NCBI RefSeq assembly: GCF_028829235.1
Contig: NZ_JAIWJY010000001.1
Span: forward strand, 496,001-560,000
DNA: 64,000 nt
Reading direction: 5' to 3'
From: Tenacibaculum larymnensis
GTDB taxonomy: Bacteria; Bacteroidota; Bacteroidia; Flavobacteriales; Flavobacteriaceae
Every line of letters starts with the position of its first letter. The stretch's first letter is position 1. The notes beneath the pieces were generated by a model that worked only from the letters and a program-made list of their open reading frames with translations, made no database searches and had not been told where the DNA came from. This document shows, piece after piece, positions 25,762-36,393 of the stretch. Position numbers and translations under genes: made by a program.

Positions 25762-27333
25762 ATGCCATTACAGAATATAAATCCTACAGAAACTAATGCT
25801 TGGGAGAGGTTAACAAAACATTTTAATGAGGCGAAAGGTTATGAGTTAAAGGAACTGTTTCGTAAGAATAAAAATAGAAAAGATGAGTTTTCTATTTGTT
25901 TAGATGAATTGTCTGTGGATTATTCTAAAAATAGAATAACCCAAGAAACAATTGACTTATTGATTTCTTTAGCTGAAGAAGTGGAATTAAAAGATGCTAT
26001 CGAAAAATATTTTTCAGGAGATAAAATTAATGTTACGGAAAATAGAGCAGTATTACACACAGCTTTAAGAAGCAGTACAGACGCACCCATTTTTGTAGAT
26101 GGTAAAGATGTAAAGCCTAAGATTAAAACAGCTTTACGAAAGATGAAAGCTTTTAGTAATAAAGTTATTTCAGGAAAGTGGAAAGGGTATACAGGAAAAC
26201 CCATCACAGATGTAGTTAATATTGGTGTAGGTGGATCAGATTTAGGACCTAAAATGGTTGTAGAAGCATTACAATTCTACAAAAATAAACTCAACACACA
26301 TTTTGTGTCAAATATTGATGGAGATCATGTTTTTGAAGTCTTAAAAAAGATAAATCCAGAGACAACGCTTTTTATTGTAGTTTCTAAGAGTTTTACAACT
26401 CAAGAAACAATTAATAATGCTAATACAATAAGAGATTGGTTTTTAAAATCAGCTACTGTTTTTGATGTTTCTAAGCATTTTGTAGCTGTATCATGTAATA
26501 TTAAAGCTGTTGAAAATTTTGGAATTGACAAAAAGAACATATTCCCTATGTGGGATTGGGTTGGTGGTCGATTTTCACTTTGGTCAACTGTAGGTCTATC
26601 GATTTCTTTATCCTTAGGTTTTGATAATTTTGAAAAACTGTTAAGAGGAGCTGAAAAAATTGATGAGCATTTTAGAACTACAAGCTTTGATAAAAACATA
26701 CCAGTTATATTAGCTTTTTTAAGTGTTTGGTATAATAATTTCTTTGGTTCAGAAACAGAAATGGTATTACCTTACAGTGAGTACTTAGAGAGGTTACCAG
26801 CTTACTTGCAACAAGCTGTGATGGAAAGCAATGGTAAAGATGTTGATAGAAATGGAAATAGAGTTGATTACCAAACAGGAACTATTGTTTGGGGAGGAAC
26901 GGGAGTGAATTCACAACATGCTTTTATGCAGCTATTGCATCATGGAACAAAATTAATACCAGTTGATTTTATTGGATTTAAAGAGTCTTTACATAGTTTA
27001 GAAGAACATCACGAAAAGTTACTCGCAAATTGTTTTGCTCAACAAGAGGCTTTAGCTTTTGGAAGAACTAAAGAAGAAGCTCATTTAGAATTAAAGGTTA
27101 ATAATCAACTAAACCAAATAAATACACTTTTACCTTATAAAGTGTTTAATGGTAACCACCCTAGTAATTCAATAACTTTTAAAAAATTAACACCTTATTC
27201 TTTAGGAATGCTCTTAGCTATATACGAACATAAAATTTTTACTCAAGGAGTTTTATGGAATATATTCTCATACGATCAATTTGGTGTTGAATTAGGAAAA
27301 GAACTAGCCCAAAAAAAACTTATAAACGATTAA
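25762..27333 (+). CDS. pgi: Glucose-6-phosphate isomerase
   Basis: A 523-residue phosphoglucose isomerase interconverting glucose-6-phosphate and fructose-6-phosphate in the cytoplasm. Signatures include [25 protein letters not shown] for phosphate binding, [12 protein letters not shown], the catalytic-glutamate region [16 protein letters not shown], and the histidine region GTNSQHAF-like [16 protein letters not shown]. Length is normal for the long bacterial form. It is 2 bp downstream of the M23 peptidase, so they are co-transcribed. Confidence 0.97.
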   Translation: MPLQNINPTETNAWERLTKHFNEAKGYELKELFRKNKNRKDEFSICLDELSVDYSKNRITQETIDLLISLAEEVELKDAIEKYFSGDKINVTENRAVLHTALRSSTDAPIFVDGKDVKPKIKTALRKMKAFSNKVISGKWKGYTGKPITDVVNIGVGGSDLGPKMVVEALQFYKNKLNTHFVSNIDGDHVFEVLKKINPETTLFIVVSKSFTTQETINNANTIRDWFLKSATVFDVSKHFVAVSCNIKAVENFGIDKKNIFPMWDWVGGRFSLWSTVGLSISLSLGFDNFEKLLRGAEKIDEHFRTTSFDKNIPVILAFLSVWYNNFFGSETEMVLPYSEYLERLPAYLQQAVMESNGKDVDRNGNRVDYQTGTIVWGGTGVNSQHAFMQLLHHGTKLIPVDFIGFKESLHSLEEHHEKLLANCFAQQEALAFGRTKEEAHLELKVNNQLNQINTLLPYKVFNGNHPSNSITFKKLTPYSLGMLLAIYEHKIFTQGVLWNIFSYDQFGVELGKELAQKKLIND

Positions 27334-27550
27334 ATTCTACCTAATCGTATCTCTTTTACGTTTTTTAACCTATATATAGGTTTTATTAACAATTAAGGTT
27401 GGGTGTAATGTGTTGTTTTTCAGTGTTAAATAGCTTTTTTTAGATGTTGTAGGGTCTTAATTTATTGTTAAAACTTAACATTAAGTTAATATTAGCACTA
27501 ATGAAAAGCAGGATATTTGCACCTGCATTTAATAACAATTAGATTAAAAA

Positions 27551-30334
27551 ATGAAAACATTTAAAAATGTATTACTTGTAGCTTTGTTCTTTGTAACAGC
27601 TACAGTTTTAGGTCAAACAAAAATTACTGGTACAGTAGTTGACGAAATGGGGGAACCATTACCAGGAGCTAACGTTGTAGTAAAAGGGACTACAAACGGT
27701 TCAGCAACTGACTTTGATGGAAAATTTATACTAAACGCTAGCTCAAACACAGGAGCAGTAGTAGTATCGTTTGTTGGGTATACTAACAAAGAAGTGTCTT
27801 TTTCTGGAGCTTCTGATTTAGGAACTATTGCTTTAGAGCCTTCCAATGTATTAGGAGAGGTTATTATCACTGGGGTTGTTGATATTGCAAAAGATAGAAA
27901 AACTCCAGTAGCTGTATCTACTATTAAATCTGAAGAAATTCAAGAAAAACTTGGATCTAAGGAGTTTCCAGAAATTTTAAATACTACTCCTTCTGTTTAT
28001 GCAACAAAGCAAGGTGGTGGTTTTGGTGATTCAAGAATTAATATTCGTGGTTTTGACCAAAGAAATACAGCTGTTATGATTAACGGGATGCCTGTTAATG
28101 ATATGGAAAATGGTTGGGTATATTGGTCTAATTGGGCTGGTCTATCTGATGTAACTTCTGCTATGCAAGTGCAAAGAGGTTTAGGGTCTTCTAAATTAGC
28201 TATTTCTTCTGTTGGTGGTACTATAAACGTATTAACTAGTTCTGCTGATAAAAAAGAAGGAGGTAGAGTTTATGCTAGTGTAGGGAATGATAATTATTTA
28301 AAAACAACCGTTTCTTACAATACAGGTTTGTTAGAAAATGGTTTATCTGTTTCAGCTTTGTTCGGTAGAGTGGCTGGAGATGGTTATGTTGATGGTACTG
28401 AGTTTGAAGGATATAATTTCTACTTAGCTTTAGGTTACAAACCTAATGAAAATCACGACTTTCAGTTCACGGTAACAGGAGCTCCTCAAAGGCATAACGG
28501 TAGAGGTTATGCACCTTCATTAAATGATTATATTAATTATGGTGATGGAGTTGACCCTAACAGGAAGTATAACTCTGATTGGGGGTATAGAAACGGTAAA
28601 GAAGAAACTTTTAGTGGGAACTTTTACCACAAGCCTGTTGCTTCTTTAAACTGGGATTGGAGAATAAACGATAATTCTAAATTGTCTACAGTATTATATG
28701 CCTCTTTAGGGAGAGGAGGATCAGTTGGGTCTATTGGACGTATTAATGGAAATCAGTCTTTTGGATCTAAATTAAAAGATGAAAATGGTTTAGTTCGCAT
28801 TGATGATATTATAAGATGGAACAGAGGAGAAGAGGTAGTTGATTTTGGTGGAGGACAATATAACGACCCTACTATGAGAAGTCAATTCAATGGAGCGTAT
28901 GTTAATACAGGTAATGATGGTCATCCTACAGGTGAAGGTAAATACGGAAGTGATAACGGTATTTCTCAAAGATCTTCGATGAATTCTCATAACTGGTTTG
29001 GAGCAATTTCAAACTTCAATACTAAACTAACTGATGAGTTAACATTGGATTTTGGAGTTGATTTAAGAACTTACAAAGGAATTCACTATAGGAGGTTAGT
29101 TGATTTAATGGGAGCTGATAGTTATGTTGATTATGATAATATAAATACCCCTGATGGAGCTGTAATTACTGAGACATACGCTCCAGAAATTTCAAATATT
29201 TGGAATGTTTTCAAAAGTGTAGATGATGAACAAAAAATAGATTATTATAATGACGGAAAAGTAAATTGGATGGGAGCTTTTACTCAGTTAGAGTATAGTA
29301 AAGATAATATCTCTGCATTTATTCAAGGAGCAGTTTCTCGTCAAGGATTCCAAAGAATAGATTACTTTAACTATTTAGATTCTGACCCAGAGCAGGCATC
29401 GGATTGGCAAAACCTTTGGGGAGGTAATATTAAAGGTGGAATTAATTGGAATATAAATGAACAACACAATGTGTTTGCAAATGCAGGTTATTATTCTAAG
29501 CAACCTTTATTTGATGCTGTTTTCCCAGATTATAACTCTAATACTGTAAGTGAGGGGTTAACCAACGAAAAAATTTTAGGCCTTGAAGTAGGGTATGGTT
29601 TTAGACACGAAAACTATAACGTAAACATTAACTTATATAGAACATCTTGGAAAGATAGATTTTTGACAGCATCTGGTGAATTTGATATTAATAATACACC
29701 TAGTGATGATAGAGATGATATTAGAGGGACAGCTAATTTACAAGGAGTTGAGCAAATTCATATGGGAGTTGAGTTAGAGGCAACAGCTAAATTTGGTAAC
29801 TTAACAGTTAACTTAATGGGATCAATCGGTAATTATGAGTATGGTTCTGATGTTGTTGCAACTTATTTTGATGAATCTAATAACCCAATTATTGTAGGAG
29901 GAGTGGAACAAGAGAAAACATTGTACTTGGAAGATAAAAAAGTTGGAGATGTACCTCATACTACTTTCAGACTAGGGTTTGATTATAAAATCACTGAAGG
30001 GTTGAAGTTTGATATCAGCCAGTTCTATGTAGCCAACTTGTATGGATCTATTGATGCAGATGGATTCACTTCTCAGGATTCTGAATCATTAAAATTGCCT
30101 GGTTATTCATTAACTGATGCTGGAATTTCGTACAAGTATACTTTTAAGAATGATAACTCTTTAGGGTTACGTTTTAACGTAAATAACTTAACAGATGAGT
30201 TATACATTTCAGAAGCAGATACAAATAATGCTGCTCGTCCTGGAGATACAACTTGGAATGGTATTAATACTTCTAACAGAGTGTTTTTTGGTTATGGTAG
30301 AACTTGGAACTTAGGGTTGACTTATACTTTTTAA
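27551..30334 (+). CDS. TonB-dependent receptor with CarboxypepD-like domain
   Basis: A 927-residue outer-membrane receptor. Signal peptide at 1-21 (MKTFKNVLLVALFFVTATVLG), CarboxypepD_reg-like domain at about 23-100 (ITGTVVDEMGEPLPGANVVV), plug domain at about 115-225 (RINIRGFDQRNTAVMINGMP and VQRGLGSSKLAISSVGGTIN), then a barrel ending in LGLTYTF. No SusD partner gene is adjacent, so it is not a SusCD pair; the substrate is unknown. The 217-bp upstream gap holds no gene. A perfect palindromic terminator follows. Confidence 0.9.
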   Translation: MKTFKNVLLVALFFVTATVLGQTKITGTVVDEMGEPLPGANVVVKGTTNGSATDFDGKFILNASSNTGAVVVSFVGYTNKEVSFSGASDLGTIALEPSNVLGEVIITGVVDIAKDRKTPVAVSTIKSEEIQEKLGSKEFPEILNTTPSVYATKQGGGFGDSRINIRGFDQRNTAVMINGMPVNDMENGWVYWSNWAGLSDVTSAMQVQRGLGSSKLAISSVGGTINVLTSSADKKEGGRVYASVGNDNYLKTTVSYNTGLLENGLSVSALFGRVAGDGYVDGTEFEGYNFYLALGYKPNENHDFQFTVTGAPQRHNGRGYAPSLNDYINYGDGVDPNRKYNSDWGYRNGKEETFSGNFYHKPVASLNWDWRINDNSKLSTVLYASLGRGGSVGSIGRINGNQSFGSKLKDENGLVRIDDIIRWNRGEEVVDFGGGQYNDPTMRSQFNGAYVNTGNDGHPTGEGKYGSDNGISQRSSMNSHNWFGAISNFNTKLTDELTLDFGVDLRTYKGIHYRRLVDLMGADSYVDYDNINTPDGAVITETYAPEISNIWNVFKSVDDEQKIDYYNDGKVNWMGAFTQLEYSKDNISAFIQGAVSRQGFQRIDYFNYLDSDPEQASDWQNLWGGNIKGGINWNINEQHNVFANAGYYSKQPLFDAVFPDYNSNTVSEGLTNEKILGLEVGYGFRHENYNVNINLYRTSWKDRFLTASGEFDINNTPSDDRDDIRGTANLQGVEQIHMGVELEATAKFGNLTVNLMGSIGNYEYGSDVVATYFDESNNPIIVGGVEQEKTLYLEDKKVGDVPHTTFRLGFDYKITEGLKFDISQFYVANLYGSIDADGFTSQDSESLKLPGYSLTDAGISYKYTFKNDNSLGLRFNVNNLTDELYISEADTNNAARPGDTTWNGINTSNRVFFGYGRTWNLGLTYTF

Positions 30335-30361
30335 TGTCAAACTTTAAGAAAAAATAAATTC

Positions 30362-30391
30362 AAAAACCACCTCAATTGAGGTGGTTTTTTT
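30362..30391 (+). terminator. Terminator after TonB receptor gene
   Basis: A perfect 28-base palindrome (30362-30389) ending in a T run, 28 bp after the stop codon. Its A-rich left side also makes it usable on the minus strand. Confidence 0.92.
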
Positions 30392-30426
30392 ATGCAGAAA
30401 ATTCAGTATTTTTACACTAACTAAAA

Positions 30427-30864
30427 ATGTATAAAATCATGATGAAAACTTTGCACTCTTATTGGGCATATATTGTATTAGCAGTTTTAATTTTTACTGT
30501 GGTAAATGCTATTATAGGATTAGTACAAAAAAAAGAATTTACCCATAAAGAGTTTCGTTTAGGGTTGTTTACTTTAATTACAACTCATATTCAACTATTA
30601 ATAGGTTTAGGATGGTATTTTATGTCTCCTTGGTATAAAGCCTTAAAAGCTAATGGAGGAGAAGTAATGAAAGAACCAATGGCACGCTTATTAGCAGTAG
30701 AGCATCCATTAATGATGATTATAGCTATTGTATTAATCACAATAGGCTGGTCAAAACATAAAAAACAAGTAAAAAGCGAAGCTAAGTTTAAAACCTTTGT
30801 AATTTTTTACGGACTAGCGTTAGTCCTAATTCTCGCAAGAATTCCTTGGAACAATTGGTTTTAA
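30427..30864 (+). CDS. Small four-helix membrane protein, cytochrome b-like
   Basis: A 145-residue protein with four hydrophobic segments (about 13-35, 49-67, 95-112 and 123-140). Histidines at or near the membrane (LHSYWAY, TTHIQLLIG, AVEHPLMMI) could bind heme, and similar flavobacterial proteins are often named cytochrome b-like, but I cannot confirm a heme site. A start at the following ATG codons (30439 or 30442) is equally possible. No functional link to its neighbours is visible. Confidence 0.6.
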   Translation: MYKIMMKTLHSYWAYIVLAVLIFTVVNAIIGLVQKKEFTHKEFRLGLFTLITTHIQLLIGLGWYFMSPWYKALKANGGEVMKEPMARLLAVEHPLMMIIAIVLITIGWSKHKKQVKSEAKFKTFVIFYGLALVLILARIPWNNWF

Positions 30865-30898
30865 GATAAAATTATAGTCCCGCTTCCGCTGGATTTTC

Positions 30899-30906
30899 TA
30901 TTTTTG
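30899..30906 (+). promoter_or_regulatory. Candidate -7 box for the acyltransferase/desaturase operon
   Basis: TATTTTTG followed by GCGC, 84 bp before the ATG at 30991, the same TAnnTTTGCGC pattern as at 24440 and 56787. Confidence 0.4.
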
Positions 30907-30990
30907 CGCACTAGTAATGTTTTAATAATGAAATCGGTATGATTAACTTATTAAATAAAAGACTAAGCAAATAACAAAACAACTAATAGA

Positions 30991-31719
30991 ATGAAGGTTT
31001 TAAGTTATATACTCTCATCAATCTTTGCATTGGTGTTTTTTTCTTTATTATTAATTTTTCATCCATTACAATGGTTAGGTCTTAAGCTCTTTGGACAAGA
31101 AGGACACCAGAACGTAGTAAATATTATGAATTGGTTCCTCATAAAATCATTATTGATATTAGGAATTAGAGTTCAGTTTGAAAATAAACAGGATTTACCA
31201 GAAAATACAACCTTAATTTTTGTCGCAAATCATCAAAGTACATTTGATATTCCGCCAATTATTTGGTATCTTAGGAAACACTACCCAAAATTTGTATCAA
31301 AAAAAGAGCTAGGAAAAGGAATCCCTAGTATTTCCTTCAATTTAAAACATGGAGGAGCGGCTTTAATTGATAGAAAAGACGCCAAACAAGCATTGTCAGA
31401 ATTAGGAAAATTTGCGAAACGCATAAACGAGAATAAATGGTCTGCGGCTATTTTTCCGGAAGGAACAAGAAGTAGAACAGGAAAACCTAAGCCATTTTCT
31501 GTTAATGGGCTTAAAATGATAGCTAAATACAATCCAGAAGCCTATCTTGTTCCAATATCAATTAATAACTCATGGAAAGTATTTAAGTACGGAAAATTCC
31601 CGTTAGGAATTGGAAGCCCGATAAAGATAAAAACCCACAAACCAATAAAAGTAAGCAGTTTACCGTTTGATGAGTTAATTTTGAAAACAGAAACAGCTGT
31701 AAAGTCTGGGATATACTAA
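30991..31719 (+). CDS. plsC: 1-Acyl-sn-glycerol-3-phosphate acyltransferase (PlsC family)
   Basis: A 242-residue membrane-associated acyltransferase. N-terminal hydrophobic segment at 1-30, the HX4D catalytic motif NHQSTFD with H81 and D86, and FPEGTRSR starting at residue 155. The enzyme adds the second acyl chain to lysophosphatidic acid to form phosphatidic acid in phospholipid synthesis. It lies 42 bp ahead of an acyl-ACP desaturase, so the two may together set membrane lipid composition. A second PlsC-family protein lies at 42383-43174. Confidence 0.92.
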   Translation: MKVLSYILSSIFALVFFSLLLIFHPLQWLGLKLFGQEGHQNVVNIMNWFLIKSLLILGIRVQFENKQDLPENTTLIFVANHQSTFDIPPIIWYLRKHYPKFVSKKELGKGIPSISFNLKHGGAALIDRKDAKQALSELGKFAKRINENKWSAAIFPEGTRSRTGKPKPFSVNGLKMIAKYNPEAYLVPISINNSWKVFKYGKFPLGIGSPIKIKTHKPIKVSSLPFDELILKTETAVKSGIY

Positions 31720-31761
31720 ACGAAAACAAACAACAATAAATATAAACCCTTAAAGTAAATT

Positions 31762-32742
31762 ATGTCAATACAAAACATTCGAAAGGAAGTAATGCAAACG
31801 CTGGAAAAAAATATAGACAGTTTTGTAGACAGGTTCTTAATGCCAATTGAAAAAATTTGGCAACCAACCGATTTTTTACCCAATTCACAACAAGATTCTT
31901 TTATAGAAGAAGTAAAAGAGATTCAAGAACTATCAAAAGAGCTTGATGATGATTTTTGGGTGGTTTTAGTAGGAGATACTATTACCGAAGAAGCTTTACC
32001 AACTTATGAATCTTGGTTATTAGACTTAGATGGAGTAACACAACAACCAGATAATGGTTGGGCAAAATGGATTCGTGCTTGGACCGCTGAAGAAAACCGT
32101 CATGGAGATGTGTTAAATAAGTACTTATACCTATCTGGAAGAGTAAACATGCGTGAGGTAGAAGTATCAACACAACACTTAATTGCTGACGGATTTGATA
32201 TTGGTACAGCTACCGATCCTTACAAAAACTTTGTGTATACAAGTTTTCAGGAATTAGCAACGTATGTTTCGCACTTAAATGTTGCTAAAATAGCAAAGAA
32301 AAAAGGACACAAAGCCTTGGCAAAAATGTCTCGAATTATTGCAGGAGATGAAATGCGTCACCACCTAGCATATACTGAGTTTGTAAAAGAGATTTTTAAA
32401 ATTGATCCAAGTGAAATGATGTTAGCGTTTCAACACATGATGAAGCATAAAATTGTAATGCCTGCAATGCATTTAAGAGAGTCTTTTGGAGAGAAAGGAA
32501 GTCTGTTTGATGATTTTTCAACCGTTGCGCAAAGAATAGGTGTATACACTGGTTTTGATTATGTTGATATCGTAAGAAAACTAAATGAAGCTTGGGAAAT
32601 AGATAAGATTACTAATCTAACTCCAGAAGCAGAAAAAGCACGAGATTTCTTAATGAAATTACCAGACAGGATGTATCGAATTACTGAACGTATCGTAGTA
32701 CCGGATACAAAATTCAATTTCAAATGGATGATTCCTGCATAA
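31762..32742 (+). CDS. Acyl-ACP desaturase (soluble di-iron type)
   Basis: A 326-residue fatty acid desaturase type 2. The two carboxylate/histidine motifs of the di-iron site are visible: EENRH at residues 110-114 and DEMRHH at 196-201. Such enzymes insert a cis double bond in acyl chains on acyl carrier protein, using reduced ferredoxin and O2. It is downstream of plsC and upstream of a strong bidirectional terminator. The N-terminal ~30 residues resemble the plant-type enzymes without a transit peptide. Confidence 0.93.
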   Translation: MSIQNIRKEVMQTLEKNIDSFVDRFLMPIEKIWQPTDFLPNSQQDSFIEEVKEIQELSKELDDDFWVVLVGDTITEEALPTYESWLLDLDGVTQQPDNGWAKWIRAWTAEENRHGDVLNKYLYLSGRVNMREVEVSTQHLIADGFDIGTATDPYKNFVYTSFQELATYVSHLNVAKIAKKKGHKALAKMSRIIAGDEMRHHLAYTEFVKEIFKIDPSEMMLAFQHMMKHKIVMPAMHLRESFGEKGSLFDDFSTVAQRIGVYTGFDYVDIVRKLNEAWEIDKITNLTPEAEKARDFLMKLPDRMYRITERIVVPDTKFNFKWMIPA

Positions 32743-32746
32743 AAAT

Positions 32747-32774
32747 AAAAAAGCAACCGAAAGGTTGCTTTTTT
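32747..32774. terminator. Bidirectional terminator between desaturase and nitrilase-family genes
   Basis: 12-bp perfect stem (32747-32758 and 32763-32774) with a GAAA tetraloop, A-rich on the left and T-rich on the right. It serves both convergent genes; the minus-strand stop codon overlaps its right arm. Confidence 0.93.
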
Positions 32775-33558
32775 ATTGAAATATAAACTCATCTCTGTCA
32801 TCCAAAAACCGAAATCTATTACGAGTTTTTATTTGTGTTTCTTTATCTAATTCAACAATTAGTATTTCCTCAGTTCCTTGGTTGTTTTTTGCTAAACAGT
32901 TTCCTAAAGTATCATAGCAAACCGTATTACCAGTATATTCATAACCGTTAGCGTCTACTCCTACTCTATTTATACCAATGGTGTAACTCATGTTTTCAAT
33001 AGCACGTGCTTTTAATAAGCTATCCCATGCTTCAATACGAGGTTTAGGCCAACTAGCTACATAAAAGAGGAGGTCATAGTTTTTAGCATTTCTAGCCCAT
33101 ACAGGGAAGCGCAAATCATAGCAAATTAACGGACAAATCTTCCAGCCTTTATATTCAACTACAATTCTTTCAGTTCCTGCAGAAAACACTTCATGTTCAC
33201 CCGCTAACGTAAACGTATGTTTTTTATCATACGAATCAATTTTTCCTGAAGGATGCACAAATAATAAACGATTGTAAAAATGATCATTTTCATTAATAAC
33301 GATACTTCCAGTAATAGCAATGCTCTTTTCTTGTGCTAAATTTTGTAGCCATTGTACTGTTTCACCTTCCATCGTCTCAGCAATTACAGAAGCATTCATA
33401 GTGAAACCTGTAGTAAACATTTCAGGTAAAATAACTAAGTCGATATCTTCAGTCAAACTGTTGATTTTCTCCTCAAATTGTTTTCTGTTTGCTGCTGGGT
33501 TTTCCCAAATTAAATCCGATTGAATCAAAGCTACTCTTAAGTGATTCGTTGTGTTCAT
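32773..33558 (-). CDS. Nitrilase-family amidohydrolase, omega-amidase (YafV-like)
   Basis: A 261-residue carbon-nitrogen hydrolase. The catalytic triad is E46 (LPEMF), K112 (YDKKHTF) and C146 (LICYDLRFP). The short length and the sequence around the cysteine match the omega-amidase/YafV group, which hydrolyses alpha-keto acid amides such as alpha-ketoglutaramate, a repair and transamination-related role in the cytoplasm. It is transcribed divergently from the AddB-like gene, with 78 bp between them. Confidence 0.88.
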   Translation of the reverse strand: MNTTNHLRVALIQSDLIWENPAANRKQFEEKINSLTEDIDLVILPEMFTTGFTMNASVIAETMEGETVQWLQNLAQEKSIAITGSIVINENDHFYNRLLFVHPSGKIDSYDKKHTFTLAGEHEVFSAGTERIVVEYKGWKICPLICYDLRFPVWARNAKNYDLLFYVASWPKPRIEAWDSLLKARAIENMSYTIGINRVGVDANGYEYTGNTVCYDTLGNCLAKNNQGTEEILIVELDKETQIKTRNRFRFLDDRDEFIFQ

Positions 33559-33636
33559 GAATATAGGCTATTTGTACTCTCAAAAATAGGATAAAAATTG
33601 TACTTTCGATTCAAGCTAAAAATCATTTTATAAAAA

Positions 33637-36393
33637 ATGCAGTCTTTTATTTCAGAAACGTTAGATACTATTTTACAAAACACCAAATCGTTTGAGAATG
33701 TTGTGTTTGTGCTGCCTTCACAAAGGGCGGGAGTTTTTGTAAAAGAAACGTTTAAAAATAAAATTTCAGCAGGCTTCTTACCAGAAATTATAAATATTGG
33801 TGATTTCGTTGAAGAAATTTCAGAAATGAAAAAGGTAGATTCCGTTCAGTTACTTTTTTATTTTTATACAATCTATAAAGAACAAGAAGAAAAACCAGAT
33901 ACATTTGATGTGTTTTCATCCTGGGCATTTACGGTGTTACAAGACTTTAATGAAATCGATCAACATTTAATTAACACACGAGAAATCTTTGTGTATTTAC
34001 GCGATATACATCGCTTACGAAAATGGTCGGTAAAAGGAGAGTTTCAAGAAACTGAATTGATGAAAGATCATTTTGCTTTCATGAAAAAGTTGAACAAATA
34101 TTACGATGCTTTTTATCAGTTTTTACTTGAAAATAATATCGGGTATCAAGGGGTTTTGTATAGAGAAGCAACCAAAAAAGTAGCAAACTTTATTAGTGAA
34201 AATCATAAAAAAAAGTACTTTTTTATAGGGTTTAATGCTTTAAATGCTGCGGAAGAGTTCTTGCTTGAACAATTTTTATTAAACGGAAAAGCAGAAGCCT
34301 ATTGGGATATTGATAAAACGTTTTATGAGAGTCAACACCAAGCAGGAAGTTTTTTAAGAAAGTACAAAACTCGTTGGAAATATTATCAACAACATCCAAT
34401 TCAAATTATTAAAGAGTATTTCTCAGAAGAGAAACATATTGAAGTAATTGGAGCCTCTAAAAACATCACACAGATAAAATATGCAGGTGAAATTTTAACC
34501 AAACTTCCTAATTATAATAACACAGCATTGGTGTTGGCAGATGAAACACTGTTGCCGATTACCTTAAATTCATTACCAGAAACCGTAAATGCGGTAAATA
34601 TTACAATGGGATATCCGCTAAAAGATATTCCTACAACAAGTTTAGTTTTTGCAATCTTTCATTTATTTATCAATCAAGAAAAGTTAGAAAAGAAGGAAGA
34701 AAACCTTTTTTATCATAAAGATGTAGTCAGGTTAGTAAAAGACGCAACAATTTATACACTACTTCAGTTAAATGAAGAAAAGAATATTGCAGATGTAATT
34801 TCAGAAGCTGTAGCCAAAGAAAATAACACATTTGTTAGTCAAGAAGAAATAGTTACTTTTTTATCCCCTGTAAGTGAAGAAATAAAGAAAATTACAAAGA
34901 ATGTTTTTAATCCGTTTTCATCAATTAGTGAATTTTTAAACAGAATAATAGAGTTGATTAATTTGCTAAAAGAGAATGCGAATGAACTAGAAAAAGAATA
35001 TTTATTCCGTTTTTACACCGCGTTTACTCAGCTGCAAAACTTACATAATGAATTTGGTTATGTACAAGACTTAAAAACTTTGCATCAATTTTTTAGACAA
35101 TTAATCCAGTCAGAAAGTTTATCCTTTCAGGGAGAACCATTACAGGGATTACAGTTAATGGGAGTGTTAGAAACACGTGTGTTAGATTTTGAAAATGTAA
35201 TCATAACTTCAGTAAATGAAGGGATTTTACCAGCCAATCAACAGCAAAACACTTTTATTCCTTTTGATGTAAAAATAGAGTTTGGATTGCCAACCTATAG
35301 AGAAAAAGATGCACTTTTCTCGTACCACTTTTTTAGATTACTACAACGTGCAAAAAATATTTACATTTTGTATAATACAGAGCATGATGTGTTTGGAAGT
35401 GGAGAGAAAAGCCGTTTTGTAACGCAGTTAGAAATGATGAGAGATGATATTACAGAAAAAATTATAAGTCCGAAAGTAGTAACATCACCTGTGCGGTTAA
35501 AAGAAATTCAAAAAGATGAAAAAGTACTAGAACGCTTACAAGAATTAGCTCAAAAAGGAATTTCTCCATCAGCATTAACCAATTATTTGTATAATCCTAT
35601 TGCTTTTTACAAGCAGAAAATTTTAAAAATTAATGAGCTAGATGACGTTGAAGAAACAGTTGCTGCCAATACGATGGGAACGGTAGTACATGATACTTTA
35701 GAAGAATTATATAAACCCTTTGAAGGTAAATTTCTGCAAGTAGGAGATGTTGAGAATATGCAGAAAAAAACAAAAGAACTAGTAAGTTTTTATTTTTCAA
35801 AACATTTTAAAAATGGAGATTTAACTACAGGAAAGAATCGATTGATTTTTGAAGTTGCGAATCGTTTTGTAGAGAACTTTTTAGCTAAAGAAAAACAACT
35901 CTTAAAAGACGAAAATAATCAACTGAAAGTAGTGGCTACTGAGCAAGAATTATCTTCAGAAATTATGGTTGAAGGAATTAATTTTCCGATAAAAATAAAA
36001 GGAATTGTAGATCGTATTGATGAGCTAAATGGAGTTACTAGAATTATCGACTATAAAACAGGAATGGTAGATAGTACAAATTTAAAAGTACTCGATTTTG
36101 AAGCCATACGCGATTTAAAGTATCATAAAGCGATTCAGGTAATGTTGTATGCTTTTTTATACACTCAACACACACAATTTAATTTTGAAAAGCCACTAGA
36201 AGCAGGAATAATCTCGTTTAAAAATTTAAAAAGTGGTTTTTTACAAATGAACTTTTCATCCAATTACCGAAAGCCTGATAATGCTATTACAGAAGAAAAA
36301 TTAGAAGAATTTATGGCTGAAATAAAGAATCTGTTAACGGAATTATACGACCCGACAATCAATTTTATTGAGCCTACCGATTTACCGTATTAA
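33637..36393 (+). CDS. PD-(D/E)XK nuclease family protein, AddB-like
   Basis: A 918-residue protein with an N-terminal inactive helicase-like part (VFVLPSQRAGVF at about 23-34 in the Walker-like position) and a C-terminal RecB-type nuclease domain: GTVVHDTLEELY, the VDRIDELNG strand and IDYKTG. The layout is that of AddB, which with an AddA helicase-nuclease resects double-strand DNA breaks for recombination. No addA-like gene is next to it here. Its stop overlaps the convergent GNAT gene by 4 bp. Confidence 0.85.
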   Translation: MQSFISETLDTILQNTKSFENVVFVLPSQRAGVFVKETFKNKISAGFLPEIINIGDFVEEISEMKKVDSVQLLFYFYTIYKEQEEKPDTFDVFSSWAFTVLQDFNEIDQHLINTREIFVYLRDIHRLRKWSVKGEFQETELMKDHFAFMKKLNKYYDAFYQFLLENNIGYQGVLYREATKKVANFISENHKKKYFFIGFNALNAAEEFLLEQFLLNGKAEAYWDIDKTFYESQHQAGSFLRKYKTRWKYYQQHPIQIIKEYFSEEKHIEVIGASKNITQIKYAGEILTKLPNYNNTALVLADETLLPITLNSLPETVNAVNITMGYPLKDIPTTSLVFAIFHLFINQEKLEKKEENLFYHKDVVRLVKDATIYTLLQLNEEKNIADVISEAVAKENNTFVSQEEIVTFLSPVSEEIKKITKNVFNPFSSISEFLNRIIELINLLKENANELEKEYLFRFYTAFTQLQNLHNEFGYVQDLKTLHQFFRQLIQSESLSFQGEPLQGLQLMGVLETRVLDFENVIITSVNEGILPANQQQNTFIPFDVKIEFGLPTYREKDALFSYHFFRLLQRAKNIYILYNTEHDVFGSGEKSRFVTQLEMMRDDITEKIISPKVVTSPVRLKEIQKDEKVLERLQELAQKGISPSALTNYLYNPIAFYKQKILKINELDDVEETVAANTMGTVVHDTLEELYKPFEGKFLQVGDVENMQKKTKELVSFYFSKHFKNGDLTTGKNRLIFEVANRFVENFLAKEKQLLKDENNQLKVVATEQELSSEIMVEGINFPIKIKGIVDRIDELNGVTRIIDYKTGMVDSTNLKVLDFEAIRDLKYHKAIQVMLYAFLYTQHTQFNFEKPLEAGIISFKNLKSGFLQMNFSSNYRKPDNAITEEKLEEFMAEIKNLLTELYDPTINFIEPTDLPY

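Noticed and set aside
27334-27550. Promoter-like TATTTG sequence before the TonB receptor gene
   Set aside because: The box reads GATATTTG and lacks the required TA; no confident promoter call can be made there.
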